A stretch of 38,329 bases of DNA. Origin: JBCBXA01 sp039816825. Lineage in GTDB: Bacteria; Pseudomonadota; Alphaproteobacteria; Rhizobiales; Rhizobiaceae. The translations under genes were made by a program, and so were the position numbers. Position 1 is the first letter of the stretch. Every line of letters starts with the position of its first letter. The notes under the pieces were generated by a model. That model saw only the letters and a program-made list of their open reading frames with translations. It did not search any database and had not been told where the DNA came from. Shown here piece after piece: positions 24,752 through 33,667 of this stretch. The stretch is taken from positions 1 to 38,329 of the forward strand of contig JBCBXA010000022.1 of NCBI GenBank assembly GCA_039816825.1, given 5' to 3'.

Positions 24752-25959
24752 ACTGCACTCCACTTGATGAGTTGATCCCCCTGAACGCTAAAATGCTGAG
24801 CGCGCTCGCCCATGGCCTCAAACAGGTGGGCGTCCGTTCCCGTGAGCCAGGCCTGGCAACCAAGGGCGTCGATCAGATCAAAAAGGGCGGCCCGTCTATC
24901 GGGGTCGAGATGCGCTGCGATCTCGTCCAACAGCAAGACGGGCGCGGCGCCCGTTGCCTGAGCCACCAGCTGGGCATGGGCCAGAGTGATGCCGATCAAC
25001 AAGGCCTTCTGCTCCCCCGTTGAGCATTGTGAAGCGGGCATCTGCTTGGGTCCGTGTTCCACGACCAAATCACTGCGGTGTGGGCCCTCCAGTGTCCTGC
25101 CTGCCGCCCGGTCCTTGGCTCGGCTGTCGGCCAGTCTGTTCCTGTAAGCGTCTTCGGCATCTCCAGCGGACATGCTGGACGCCATAGCCTCCAGCGTGCC
25201 TGCGAGGGAAAGACTGGCGTTGGGAAATGGGGTTGCTGGCCCTTGCGCCGCGCCCACCAAGCCTGCAAGTGCACCGGTGAACTCCAGACGACCGGCCACA
25301 ATGGCACAGCCGAGCTCTGCCATCTGTCGCTCCACAGATGTGAGCCAGGCCGGATCGGGTCTGATTTCTTCCAAAAGCCGGTTCCGGGCTCGCATGGCCT
25401 TCTCAAAATCGCTGACACGGCGGGCGTGCAATGGGTCAAGCGCCAGAACCAGCCGGTCCAGAAAACGCCGGCGGTCCGAGGCTGGCCCCGTAAACAGGCC
25501 GTCCATGGCCGGGGTCAGCCATATGGCGCGCAAATGGTCGAGAAGACGTTCGGATCCCGAAATGGCGGCACCATTGATCCGCAGTTTGCGACCGGTCTCC
25601 GGTCCCGAGGGTCCCGCTTCTATCCCGGTTCCAATGGAGACTGGTCCTCCGATCCCGAGCAGCTCGACATGGAGCGCAAACGTGCCGTCTCCACCCTTAG
25701 AGCCGGCCCGCGCCACTTGCTCGTGGGTGGCTCTGCGCAGGCCGCGCCCTGGGCTGAGGAAAGACAGCGCCTCCAGCAGATTGGTTTTGCCCGCGCCATT
25801 GGGCCCGGTGAGCACGACGTGACGATCATCGAAGTCCGTGCAAAGCGCGGCATAGCTGCGAAAATTAGTGAGCTTTATCCGCTTCACCGCCACCTTTTCC
25901 ACCGGCAGCGGCCCGGCGAAAGGTGTGGCCACAGGTTGGGCGTCAGCTGGCTCAGACAC
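24748..25959 (-). CDS. recF: DNA replication and repair protein RecF
   Basis: RecF loads RecA at gaps together with RecO and RecR. Walker A is GPNGAGKTNLLEAL, the ABC-type signature STGEQKALLIGITLAHA, and Walker B PVLLLDEIAAHLD. 403 residues from a GTG at 25959 that overlaps the dnaN stop by 8 bases; the N-terminus carries an extension of about 20 residues before VKRIKLTNFRSY. It is translationally coupled on both sides, to dnaN and to the MoeB-like gene. Confidence 0.96.
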   Translation of the reverse strand: MSEPADAQPVATPFAGPLPVEKVAVKRIKLTNFRSYAALCTDFDDRHVVLTGPNGAGKTNLLEALSFLSPGRGLRRATHEQVARAGSKGGDGTFALHVELLGIGGPVSIGTGIEAGPSGPETGRKLRINGAAISGSERLLDHLRAIWLTPAMDGLFTGPASDRRRFLDRLVLALDPLHARRVSDFEKAMRARNRLLEEIRPDPAWLTSVERQMAELGCAIVAGRLEFTGALAGLVGAAQGPATPFPNASLSLAGTLEAMASSMSAGDAEDAYRNRLADSRAKDRAAGRTLEGPHRSDLVVEHGPKQMPASQCSTGEQKALLIGITLAHAQLVAQATGAAPVLLLDEIAAHLDPDRRAALFDLIDALGCQAWLTGTDAHLFEAMGERAQHFSVQGDQLIKWSAV

Positions 25960-27070
25960 GCATTGGCATCAGCACGAAAAGCGCGCCGTCATCCTTTGCA
26001 TCACGAATGATGGTGGGGGAGCCCGGGTCGGCGAGAAGCATATGCGCCTCATCGCTTTTCAGTTGGCCGGAAATATCGAGGAGATATTTGGAGTTGAACC
26101 CGATCTCTATGGGGTCAGCTCCGAACTCCACAGCCACTTCTTCCGTCGCTGTGCCGCTCTCGGGATTGTTGACAGTCAGCGTCAGTTGATCGGCTTCGAT
26201 CGCCATCTTCACCGCACGGCCCCGTTCTGAAGAGATGGTCGACACCCGGTCGACGGCACTGGAGAACGCCGAACGATCCATCACGAGGCGCTTGTCATTG
26301 TCCTTCGGGATCACGCGATTATAGTCCGGGAAGGTGCCATCGATGAGCTTGGACGTCAGGACAACAGAGCCAACGGTGAAACGGATTTTGGTTTCCGACA
26401 GTTCCACCTTCACCACGGCGTCTGGATCTTCCACAAGGCGCTGGATCTCCGCCACCGCCTTTCGTGGAACGATGATGCCGGGCATGCCGGATGAACCCGC
26501 TGGCGCGTCGATCTGAACACGCGCGAGGCGGTGCCCGTCCGTCGCGACTGCCCTAAGAAGCTCAGAGCCCTCGTCTTCGATGGTGTGCAGGAAAATGCCG
26601 TTGAGATAGTAGCGCGTTTCTTCGGTCGAGATTGCGAACTGGGTCTGATCGATCAGCCGTTTCAGATCCGGCGCCTTCATCTCGAATGTATGGCTGAAGG
26701 TCGCGTCCGTCAGGTCGGGGAAGTCACTGGCCGGCAGCACGCCTAGTTTGAAGTTCGAGCGGCTGGCCTTGAGCACCATGGTCGGCTCGCCTGTGCCAGC
26801 GTCCAGCATGACTTCCGAGCCATCGGGAAGTTTGCGCACAATGTCATGGAGCATGTGGGCGGGCACCGTTACGTCCCCGGCCTGCTCCACCACACATGGG
26901 GCAGTCTCCGTCACTTCAAGGTCCAGATCCGTGGCCTTGAAATGCACCTGCGCACCATCTGCGCGGATCAGCACATTGGAAAGAATCGGGATCGTGTTCC
27001 GTCTCTCAACCACACGATGCACGTGCCCCAGAGATTTGAGCAGTTGAGAGCGTTCGAGCGTGACGCGCAT
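25952..27070 (-). CDS. dnaN: DNA polymerase III beta subunit (sliding clamp)
   Basis: The ring-shaped processivity clamp of the replicase. It begins MRVTLERSQLLKSLGHVHRV and contains RRNTIPILSNVLI, typical of the first clamp domain. It ends in the PMRV variant of the conserved C-terminal PM(R/K)(L/V) residues. 372 residues, the normal length. ATG 27070 was chosen since the in-frame extension to 27109 has no clamp similarity. It lies 156 bases downstream of dnaA. Confidence 0.97.
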   Translation of the reverse strand: MRVTLERSQLLKSLGHVHRVVERRNTIPILSNVLIRADGAQVHFKATDLDLEVTETAPCVVEQAGDVTVPAHMLHDIVRKLPDGSEVMLDAGTGEPTMVLKASRSNFKLGVLPASDFPDLTDATFSHTFEMKAPDLKRLIDQTQFAISTEETRYYLNGIFLHTIEDEGSELLRAVATDGHRLARVQIDAPAGSSGMPGIIVPRKAVAEIQRLVEDPDAVVKVELSETKIRFTVGSVVLTSKLIDGTFPDYNRVIPKDNDKRLVMDRSAFSSAVDRVSTISSERGRAVKMAIEADQLTLTVNNPESGTATEEVAVEFGADPIEIGFNSKYLLDISGQLKSDEAHMLLADPGSPTIIRDAKDDGALFVLMPMRV

Positions 27071-27226
27071 GGTGAAACCCTGATGTGTGACGGTCGGGCC
27101 CAGGACCACGCGGTGCGCGGCAATGTCCCTTCAATTCGGACGACAAGTTTTAGGGGATTGGAAGCAAGCCGCAAGGTCTGGCCACGCGCGGCTCGCCATT
27201 CTCCCCAAACTGCTTGGTCGCGATCT

Positions 27227-28819
27227 CTATTCCTGGATCAGCCGTGTCAGCAGCTCCAGTTCCTGCGCGAACTTCGGCTCGGACGCGCTGAGCTCCTCCA
27301 CCTTCCGCACGGCGTGCAGAACTGTCGTGTGGTCACGACCGCCAAAGTGCCGCCCGATCTCGGGCAGTGATCTGGGCGTCAGGTTCTTCGACAGGAACAT
27401 GGCGATCTGTCTTGGTCGCACGATGACCCGCGTCCGCCGATTGGACAGAAGGTCCGGCTTCGACACCCCGAAATGCTTTGAGACGACGCGCTGAATGTCT
27501 TCAATTTTCACGCGCTTCTGTTCGCCGTGGCGCACAAGGTTGCCGAGGATCCGATCGATCAATTGCGGCTGCATCTGTTCGGCATCGGAGAATTTGTACT
27601 GAACGACCAGCTGGTTCAACGCGCCCTCAACGTCCCGGCACGAGCAGGTCACCTTACGGGCCACCTGTTCCAGAACATGGTCGGGGATTGATATGGATGG
27701 GTCCTCCGCCATCAGTCGGTTGCGATAGCGATGGAGCACCAGAAGCCTCAGATCATAGTCTGGCCGGGCGATCTCCACGGCGACACCGCCCTGAAGACGA
27801 GACCGCACTCGGGCATCGAGGCTTTCCAGCTCTTGCGGCGGACGGTCAGCCGCCACGACCACCTGTTTGGCACTGTCGATCAGCGCGTTCAGCAAATGGC
27901 AGAACTCATGCTGGATGCTCTTGCCCTGCAGAAACTGAAGATCGTCAATCAGCAGCAGATCAATGTCCCGCAGGCTCTCCTTGAACGACAGGGTGGTGTT
28001 GTCGCGAATGGCACTCGCGAACTGCCACATGAAATATTCAGCTGTCAGATAAGCAACCTTGTCACCCTGCCCGGAGCGCCGCGCCTCCCAGGCAATGGCC
28101 TGAAGCAAGTGTGTTTTGCCCAGTCCGACGCCTGCATGGAGATAAAGTGGGTTGAACCGCACTGCGTTTGATCCGGTTTCCGCCACTGCGCGCGCCGCCG
28201 CGTGAGCCACACGGTTGGCAGCGCCTTCCACGAAATTGTCGAACGTGTAACGGCGGTCGAGGGGCGAGCCCATTCCCTGAGGTTTCACCAGGCTGGCTTG
28301 AGCGGCCTGCGATGCAGAGGCGCCAAAGTGTACCTGCGCAGGCTGCGTTGCCTTATTCTGCTGGGCTTCCAACGTTGCGCTCTCGGAGCCCGGCTTGGCT
28401 GCCTTCACAACACTGCGCTGGGCGATGTCCATGCGCAGCGCGCTGTCGTCCTCTGCCTTCCAGAGATCCAGCAGCAGGTCGGAATATTTTGATGCAATCC
28501 AGTTCTTCAGGAAGTTTGTCGGCACGGTGAGCCGCACGACACCGCCATCAAAACTGTCAAACTGCATGCGGGTGAACCAGGACTGGAAAACTTCATTCCC
28601 GACGCGGGCCTTGAGTTGAGCAACAACGCGGTCAAACTGAGCGGTACGGTCCACGGGCGACATCTCCGAACTGGAACTGGGATTAAGGGCAGAAGCTGTG
28701 TGCAGAGCACGCGCATCTTTTGGCCCGTCTGTCCGCTCTTCCATTTGCGCCTTCGTGGAATCATCCTCCCCAGCGCCGCCCAGAACACCCGCCGCGGCGC
28801 TCCTTAATCCAGCTTTCAT
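27227..28819 (-). CDS. dnaA: Chromosomal replication initiator DnaA
   Basis: An AAA+ initiator that melts oriC. Domain I starts around AQFDRVVAQLKARVGNEVFQ. Domain III has Walker A GVGLGKTHLLQAI and Walker B DLLLIDDLQFL. The DnaA helix-turn-helix region has GGRDHTTVLHAVRKVEEL. The N-terminus is unclear: ATG 28819 (after AAGGGCGA) gives 530 residues with about 60 disordered residues before domain I. ATG 28822 and an internal Met nearer MSPVDRTAQ are alternatives. Upstream lies an 800-bp regulatory gap with clustered GANTC sites. Confidence 0.96.
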   Translation of the reverse strand: MKAGLRSAAAGVLGGAGEDDSTKAQMEERTDGPKDARALHTASALNPSSSSEMSPVDRTAQFDRVVAQLKARVGNEVFQSWFTRMQFDSFDGGVVRLTVPTNFLKNWIASKYSDLLLDLWKAEDDSALRMDIAQRSVVKAAKPGSESATLEAQQNKATQPAQVHFGASASQAAQASLVKPQGMGSPLDRRYTFDNFVEGAANRVAHAAARAVAETGSNAVRFNPLYLHAGVGLGKTHLLQAIAWEARRSGQGDKVAYLTAEYFMWQFASAIRDNTTLSFKESLRDIDLLLIDDLQFLQGKSIQHEFCHLLNALIDSAKQVVVAADRPPQELESLDARVRSRLQGGVAVEIARPDYDLRLLVLHRYRNRLMAEDPSISIPDHVLEQVARKVTCSCRDVEGALNQLVVQYKFSDAEQMQPQLIDRILGNLVRHGEQKRVKIEDIQRVVSKHFGVSKPDLLSNRRTRVIVRPRQIAMFLSKNLTPRSLPEIGRHFGGRDHTTVLHAVRKVEELSASEPKFAQELELLTRLIQE

Positions 28820-28876
28820 CATTCGCCCTTTACCCCTTCTCTGGTCGGCTCGCGTCCCCACACGCGCCGACCTCAT

Positions 28877-29586
28877 TGCGTTTGTTGTTGTCGGCCTACG
28901 GCCACTATTTCGCTTTCCGCTCGGCTCCTCCTCCAGCCACTTTCAAGCGCCTGCTCCCAGACCACTCCAACGCGCCATCCTCTATTCTCCAAGCATAGTA
29001 CAGAAGAGCTGCAGACAGCAGCTATTGTTCAGCGAAATGGCATCTCGCTGGGGTTTCTGTACAAAATGACCGGAGACCGAACACGTTTTCCGCGCTGTGG
29101 CGTGTTCAGTGATATCTCCCGGAGCCATCTCGCTCTATGACTCCAAGGCTTCGCTGGACGTCTCTTCCTGCGCTGCCCGTAACCAATTTTTAACCGGTTC
29201 ACTTCGGGCAGTGCAAGGGGGCCAGAGGGCCTCAGAGGCCCCAGAGCGAGGCGGCAAATTTTCTTTTTGGGGTGTCTGGAAAACGCCGCGCAGGATTCAG
29301 TCAATGAATCCAAACCGATTCAGATTTCGCTGGTTTCGCTTAACCTGATTTGCCGGTGCAGAATTTTTTTTCTGGCGATCACGGACTTGACTCGATGCAA
29401 TAAGTTCTAGTGTCGAGAATCTGTTGGAGAGGCTGGCAGCTTGATGTCTTGAGGCCACTAAGACGCTGAAAAATAGAAGATATTTTCAGGCCTTGGAATG
29501 GAGCATGTGTCACCGATCTGTCATCTGGCGCGTCGTCCAGGACTCTTTACACTTTTCAGCCGCTGATGCGCGCGAGCCCGTTGGGC
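28877..29586. other. dnaA upstream region with clustered GANTC sites
   Basis: No supported gene. Seven GANTC sites lie at 29139, 29294, 29306, 29317, 29389, 29417 and 29541. The region also holds a perfect 15-bp palindrome at 29227-29241 and an AT-rich inverted repeat at 29466-29489. I found no convincing TTATCCACA DnaA box on either strand, so I do not call oriC. The dnaA promoter must lie here but no clear -35/-10 pair stood out. Confidence 0.55.
29227..29241. repeat. Perfect 15-bp palindrome GGGCCTC-A-GAGGCCC
   Basis: Seven-base arms with a single central A, in the dnaA upstream region. It is flanked by further GC-rich complementary bases, and AAATTTTCTTTTT follows at about 29256. Confidence 0.5.
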
Positions 29587-29620
29587 AAAAAATAGGACCT
29601 CTGGCGCCCGCCAGAAGTCC
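29587..29620 (-). terminator. Rho-independent terminator of rpsT
   Basis: An 11-bp stem with one C-A mismatch (29595-29605 with 29610-29620), followed on the minus strand by TATTTTTT (29587-29594). It lies about 65 bases after the rpsT stop and separates rpsT from dnaA. Confidence 0.8.
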
Positions 29621-29684
29621 CGTTACCGTGTCGCAAGATGGCCGCACTGGGTGCGCCCGCCAGCATTAACCATAAAGCCGTGTC

Positions 29685-29948
29685 TTAGCTTGCAGCCTTA
29701 ACGCGAGCGCTCAGCCTGGAAACTTTCCGGGCTGCGGCATTCTTATGCAGAATGCCTTTCTGCGCCGCTCGCATGATTTCTGGCTCAGCGACGCGCAGAG
29801 CAGTCGCTGCTGCGTCTTTATTGCCCTCGGCCAGCGCCAGTTCGACATTGCGAATAGTGGTGCGCATGCGCGAGCGGCGGGATTTGTTCACGTCGGTGCG
29901 GCGGGCAATCTTCCGAACCGCCTTCTTTGCATTTGGCGTATTGGCCAT
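29685..29948 (-). CDS. rpsT: 30S ribosomal protein S20
   Basis: A small basic protein that binds 16S rRNA. It begins MANTPNAKKAVRKIARR and contains NKSRRSRMRTTIRNVE and GILHKNAAARKVSRLSARVK, the S20 pattern. 87 residues. ATG 29948 was chosen; in-frame codons up to 30014 belong to the leader. The rpsT-dnaA order is frequent in alphaproteobacteria. Confidence 0.97.
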   Translation of the reverse strand: MANTPNAKKAVRKIARRTDVNKSRRSRMRTTIRNVELALAEGNKDAAATALRVAEPEIMRAAQKGILHKNAAARKVSRLSARVKAAS

Positions 29949-30097
29949 GTCACTCGTCTCGATCTGTCGGCAGCTGATGGGTCCAGCCAAGCCGGTCCGG
30001 GTCATCAACTGCATCGCAGTTCCAGAGCTCGTTCCGAAGGTTGGTCCCGACCAACGCGTGTTCGGCCCGGGGCGTGCCCGAGCGGTCAGGTGGCCGC

Positions 30098-30126
30098 TAC
30101 ATACATAGGAAGCCCCCTATGGTCAA
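30098..30126 (-). promoter_or_regulatory. Candidate sigma-70 promoter of rpsT
   Basis: On the minus strand: -35 TTGACC (30121-30126), a 17-base spacer, -10 TATGTA (30098-30103). It leaves a leader of about 145 bases before rpsT, long enough for translational feedback control. Confidence 0.65.
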
Positions 30127-30162
30127 CGGCGTTCATGGGCTGTCCGGGCTCAACGGGGCGGG

Positions 30163-31059
30163 TCACCTCTGGTGCGTTGAGCAGTAGAATGTCGACCGTC
30201 CGCTCTGCACAATGCGGCGGATGGTTCCTCCGCACCCCGGATAGACGCATGGACGTCCTTCCTGGTCGTAAGCTGCAAACCGGTGCTGGAAGTAGCCCAG
30301 CGTGCCATCTGCCTTTGTGTGATCCCTCAAAGTGGAGCCGCCGGCTTCAATCGCTTCGGCGATGACCTCAACGATGGCGACGGTCAGTCGCTCAAGCGCC
30401 GCCGAGGGCGCTCCGGCCTTGGTCACCAAAGTGGCAACTCTGCGCCTGGGCGAAATGCCTGCGCGCCACAGGGCCTCACACACATATATATTGCCAAGGC
30501 CCGCAACGTTTCGCTGATCCAGAAGCGCGGCTTTGACAGGTGTTCGACGACCCGCGAAACGCGAAGCCAGATGGTCAGCGCTAAGCACGTTGCCCACCGG
30601 TTCAGGCCCCAACAGCTTGAAGCTGGGGTGGCTGTCGAAATCCCGTCTCTGAAGATATTGAATATACCCAAAGCGCCTTGGGTCATTATAGATGACCCGC
30701 ACCGCCGGGGCAGCACCCGTGCCCGCCATATGGATGACCATATGGTCGTGTCGCTGATCCTTGTTGCGGGGGTGGTGGAAGACGCCCGGCGCGTCAGCGC
30801 CAAGGTCTTGCTCCAGGCGATACGAACCAGACATGCCCAGATGGCAGACCATCACGCCACCATCATCAAGATCAATTGTCATGAACTTGGCGCGTCGACC
30901 CATGCCGATGATGGTCCTGCCTTCAACGCGCTGCGCCAGGTTTTCAGGAAACGGAAAGCGCAGGTCGGGGCGACGAAGCTCCAGCTGAGCAATTGTCCGC
31001 CCTTCCATGGAGGGCGCCAAACCGCGCTTGACCGTTTCCACCTCCGGCAGCTCAGGCAT
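30163..31059 (-). CDS. mutM: Formamidopyrimidine-DNA glycosylase (MutM/Fpg)
   Basis: It excises 8-oxoguanine and formamidopyrimidines and nicks the abasic site. It must begin MPELPEVETVKRGL because Pro2 is the nucleophile, fixing the start at 31059; in-frame codons to 31104 are rejected. The helix-two-turn-helix (LLDQRNVAGLGNIYVCEALW) is normal. The zinc finger is odd: PCVYPGCGG supplies two Cys, and the closing pair reads YCSTHQR, with the last expected Cys replaced by His. 298 residues. Divergent from ubiE. Confidence 0.96.
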   Translation of the reverse strand: MPELPEVETVKRGLAPSMEGRTIAQLELRRPDLRFPFPENLAQRVEGRTIIGMGRRAKFMTIDLDDGGVMVCHLGMSGSYRLEQDLGADAPGVFHHPRNKDQRHDHMVIHMAGTGAAPAVRVIYNDPRRFGYIQYLQRRDFDSHPSFKLLGPEPVGNVLSADHLASRFAGRRTPVKAALLDQRNVAGLGNIYVCEALWRAGISPRRRVATLVTKAGAPSAALERLTVAIVEVIAEAIEAGGSTLRDHTKADGTLGYFQHRFAAYDQEGRPCVYPGCGGTIRRIVQSGRSTFYCSTHQR

Positions 31060-31253
31060 GAGGGTATCCTTGATCGCTTGAGCCGGAGCACTGGGCTCGC
31101 TCACCTCTGCGTTACGGCCTCCTACATGTATGGTGCAAGCCCACTGGCGCAGGCCCTCACAATGCGGACGATCGGTCGCTGGCCAATGGGCGGAGTCGCA
31201 ACTATATCGTGTTCAGACAACGTCCGCTTCACATCGCCCCGGAAAGGTTGGCC

Positions 31254-32069
31254 ATGACCAACGCCACCGCCACACAAACAAGCGCCCCCCTTGGATCGAA
31301 AGAACGCAGCCGCGTGACAGGCGAGATGGAAACATCCTATGGCTTCCAGCTCGTTCAGCCTGGCGAGAAACAGGACAAGGTGGATCATGTCTTTCATCGT
31401 GTTGCGAGCCGCTACGACCTGATGAACGATCTGATGAGCGTTGGCATGCACCGGGTCTGGAAAAATGCGGCGGTCTCGTTCGTGTCACCCAGCCGTAAAG
31501 GGGATTGGCGCGCTCTGGATGTGGCCGGCGGAACCGGTGATATCGCCTTTCGCCTGGTCGAGGCCAGCGACCGCAATGCGCATGTCACAGTGCTCGACAT
31601 CAATGGATCCATGCTGGAAGTGGGTGCCGAGCGGGCGCGCAAGAAGGGACTGTCTGGCAACACCGAATTTGTGGAGGCCAATGCGGAAGAGCTTCCGTTC
31701 GATGACAAAAGCTTCGATGCCTACACCATTGCGCTTGGTATCCGGAACGTCCCGCGCATTGGCAAAGCTCTGTCCGAGGCCCGCCGTGTCCTGAAAACCG
31801 GTGGTAAATTCATGTGCCTTGAGTTCTCGGCAGTCGATATGCCCGGCTTTGATCGCCTGTATGATGCATGGTCCTTCAACGCCATCCCGCCCATCGGCCG
31901 CGCTGTGACAGGCGATGCTGAACCGTACCAATATCTCGTGGAGAGCATCCGCAAGTTTCCCGATCAGGAACGCTTTGCGGCCATGATCCGAGACGCCGGT
32001 TTCAGCCAGGTTGGCTACCGCAATTTCAATGGCGGTATTGTCGCCATGCACACCGCCCACGCGTTCTAA
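31254..32069 (+). CDS. ubiE: Ubiquinone/menaquinone C-methyltransferase UbiE
   Basis: UbiE methylates 2-polyprenyl-6-methoxybenzoquinol in ubiquinone synthesis. It has HVFHRVASRYDLMNDLMS, the SAM motif ALDVAGGTGDIAFRL, and RNVPRIGKALSEARRVLKTGG. ATG 31254 follows GGAAAGG; 271 residues. First gene of ubiE-ubiB-coaBC-dut. Confidence 0.97.
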   Translation: MTNATATQTSAPLGSKERSRVTGEMETSYGFQLVQPGEKQDKVDHVFHRVASRYDLMNDLMSVGMHRVWKNAAVSFVSPSRKGDWRALDVAGGTGDIAFRLVEASDRNAHVTVLDINGSMLEVGAERARKKGLSGNTEFVEANAEELPFDDKSFDAYTIALGIRNVPRIGKALSEARRVLKTGGKFMCLEFSAVDMPGFDRLYDAWSFNAIPPIGRAVTGDAEPYQYLVESIRKFPDQERFAAMIRDAGFSQVGYRNFNGGIVAMHTAHAF

Positions 32070-32086
32070 GTCCAACCGAGCCTGTC

Positions 32087-33664
32087 TTGTCCAACATCTT
32101 TTCCTTTTTCCGGCTCATGGCTGCCGCTTGGGTCATGGCGCGCGAGGGTGTTGTCGTCGCTTTGCCCGGTGACAGCCTCACCGGTCTGCCGAAACTGGGC
32201 TGGCGCATTGGCGCTGCCCTGGCGCGCCGCCGTTCGCTGGATGACACGCGGTCCGAGCGACTGAGCCGTGCACTGAACCGGCTGGGGCCGAGCTACATCA
32301 AGCTCGGTCAGTTTCTGGGCTCTCGTCCCGATCTGGTGGGCAACGCCATCAGTCGCGACCTCGAAAGTCTGCAGGACAATGTGGCGCCGTTCCCCACCGA
32401 TGAGGCCAAGGCGCTTGTGGAAGCGAGCCTCGGGCGGTCCATCGAAGAGATGTTCACGCGGTTTGATGAGCCGCTGGCGGCAGCGTCCATTGCCCAGGTG
32501 CATCGAGCCCGACTGGCTGCGCCCATGCAGGCCACCACAGGCACGGCCCCAACGAGCGATGAACTCGATGTCGCGGTCAAAGTTGTTCGTCCGGGTGTGC
32601 GGGCCCGCTTCGCGCGCGATCTGAACACCTTCTACTTCGCTGCGCGTATGGCCGAGCGTTTTGCCCCCGCGCTGCGCCGGCTGCGCCCCGTTGTGGTCGT
32701 GGACTCCCTGGCCCAGACCACCCGCATCGAACTCGACTTGCGCATGGAGGCTGCGGCCTTCTCGGAATTGGCCGAGAACACTCGAAGCGATCCCGGTATT
32801 CTTGTCCCGCGAGTGGATTGGGAAAGATCCGGACGCGATTGCGTGACAATGGATTGGGTGGACGGAATCAAGCTGTCGGACGAGGCTGGACTGAAAGCTG
32901 CGGGCCTGGATCGCGCAGCCTTGGCGGTCACGCTCATTCAGACCTTCCTGCGGCACGCCATCCGCGATGGGTTCTTCCACGCCGACATGCACCCCGGAAA
33001 CGTTTTTGCACTGCCCGATGGACGGTTGGCCCTCATCGATATGGGGATCATGGGCCGCATTGGCGTGAACGAACGGCGGTTTCTGGCTGAGATTCTCTAC
33101 GGTTTTATCAATCGCGACTACCGCCGGGTGGCGGAGGTCCATTTTGAAGCGGGCTATGTGCCCCGGCATCATGATGTCGATAGTTTTGCGCAGGCGATCC
33201 GTGCCATTGGCGAGCCGATTCACGGTCAGTCAGCTGAAACCGTTTCCATGGCCAAGCTGCTCACGCTTCTGTTTGAAGTCACCGAACTGTTTGACATGCA
33301 GACCCGCGAAGAGCTGATCCTGCTCCAGAAAACCATGGTCGTGGTGGAGGGCGTTGCACGCATCCTCGACCCCAACTTTAACATGTGGAAGTCGGCTGAA
33401 CCGGTGGTGGGCGACTGGATCGCGCGCAATCTGGGACCGCTGGGCGAGGTTCGCCAGGCCGCCGACGCGGTCCGCACTCTTTACGCGCTCGGCAAGCGCC
33501 TGCCTGAGTTTGCGGCGCGCACTGAAACTCTGATTGAAGATTTTGAAGTTCTGGCACGGCAGGGCGCGCGCTCTGACAAGAGAGGCCTTGGTTGGTCCGG
33601 CCTTGGCGCGATCTGGGTTGCGGCTTTGGCGCTTGCTGCCATCGCCATCGGTCTGCTTACCTAG
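32087..33664 (+). CDS. ubiB: UbiB family ABC1 kinase-like protein
   Basis: An atypical kinase/ATPase required for ubiquinone synthesis at the membrane. The KxGQ motif is in LGPSYIKLGQFLGSRPD, the Ala-rich loop in AAASIAQVHRARL, and the catalytic/metal segment in FFHADMHPGNVF. A C-terminal hydrophobic anchor (AIWVAALALAAIAIGLL) ends the protein. 525 residues. The start is a TTG at 32087; the next Met would cut the conserved N-terminus (NIFSFFRL). The spacing of 17 bases from ubiE suggests co-transcription. Confidence 0.95.
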   Translation: MSNIFSFFRLMAAAWVMAREGVVVALPGDSLTGLPKLGWRIGAALARRRSLDDTRSERLSRALNRLGPSYIKLGQFLGSRPDLVGNAISRDLESLQDNVAPFPTDEAKALVEASLGRSIEEMFTRFDEPLAAASIAQVHRARLAAPMQATTGTAPTSDELDVAVKVVRPGVRARFARDLNTFYFAARMAERFAPALRRLRPVVVVDSLAQTTRIELDLRMEAAAFSELAENTRSDPGILVPRVDWERSGRDCVTMDWVDGIKLSDEAGLKAAGLDRAALAVTLIQTFLRHAIRDGFFHADMHPGNVFALPDGRLALIDMGIMGRIGVNERRFLAEILYGFINRDYRRVAEVHFEAGYVPRHHDVDSFAQAIRAIGEPIHGQSAETVSMAKLLTLLFEVTELFDMQTREELILLQKTMVVVEGVARILDPNFNMWKSAEPVVGDWIARNLGPLGEVRQAADAVRTLYALGKRLPEFAARTETLIEDFEVLARQGARSDKRGLGWSGLGAIWVAALALAAIAIGLLT

Positions 33665-33667
33665 GTC

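Noticed and set aside
28877..29684. oriC call in the rpsT-dnaA gap
   Set aside because: No DnaA-box cluster found by eye, and alphaproteobacterial origins are often elsewhere.
30019..30034. Possible alphaproteobacterial LexA box GTTC-N8-GTTC
   Set aside because: The spacing is 8, not the required 7, and it lies in the rpsT leader.
30070..30105. tRNA-Ser-like D-arm sequence GTGCCCGAGCGGTC
   Set aside because: No anticodon stem, variable arm, T-loop or acceptor pairing follows. It lies in the rpsT leader and promoter.
32066..33223. Open frame of 385 codons on the minus strand opposite ubiB
   Set aside because: Shadow of ubiB. No recognisable domain, and ubiB motifs are complete on the other strand.
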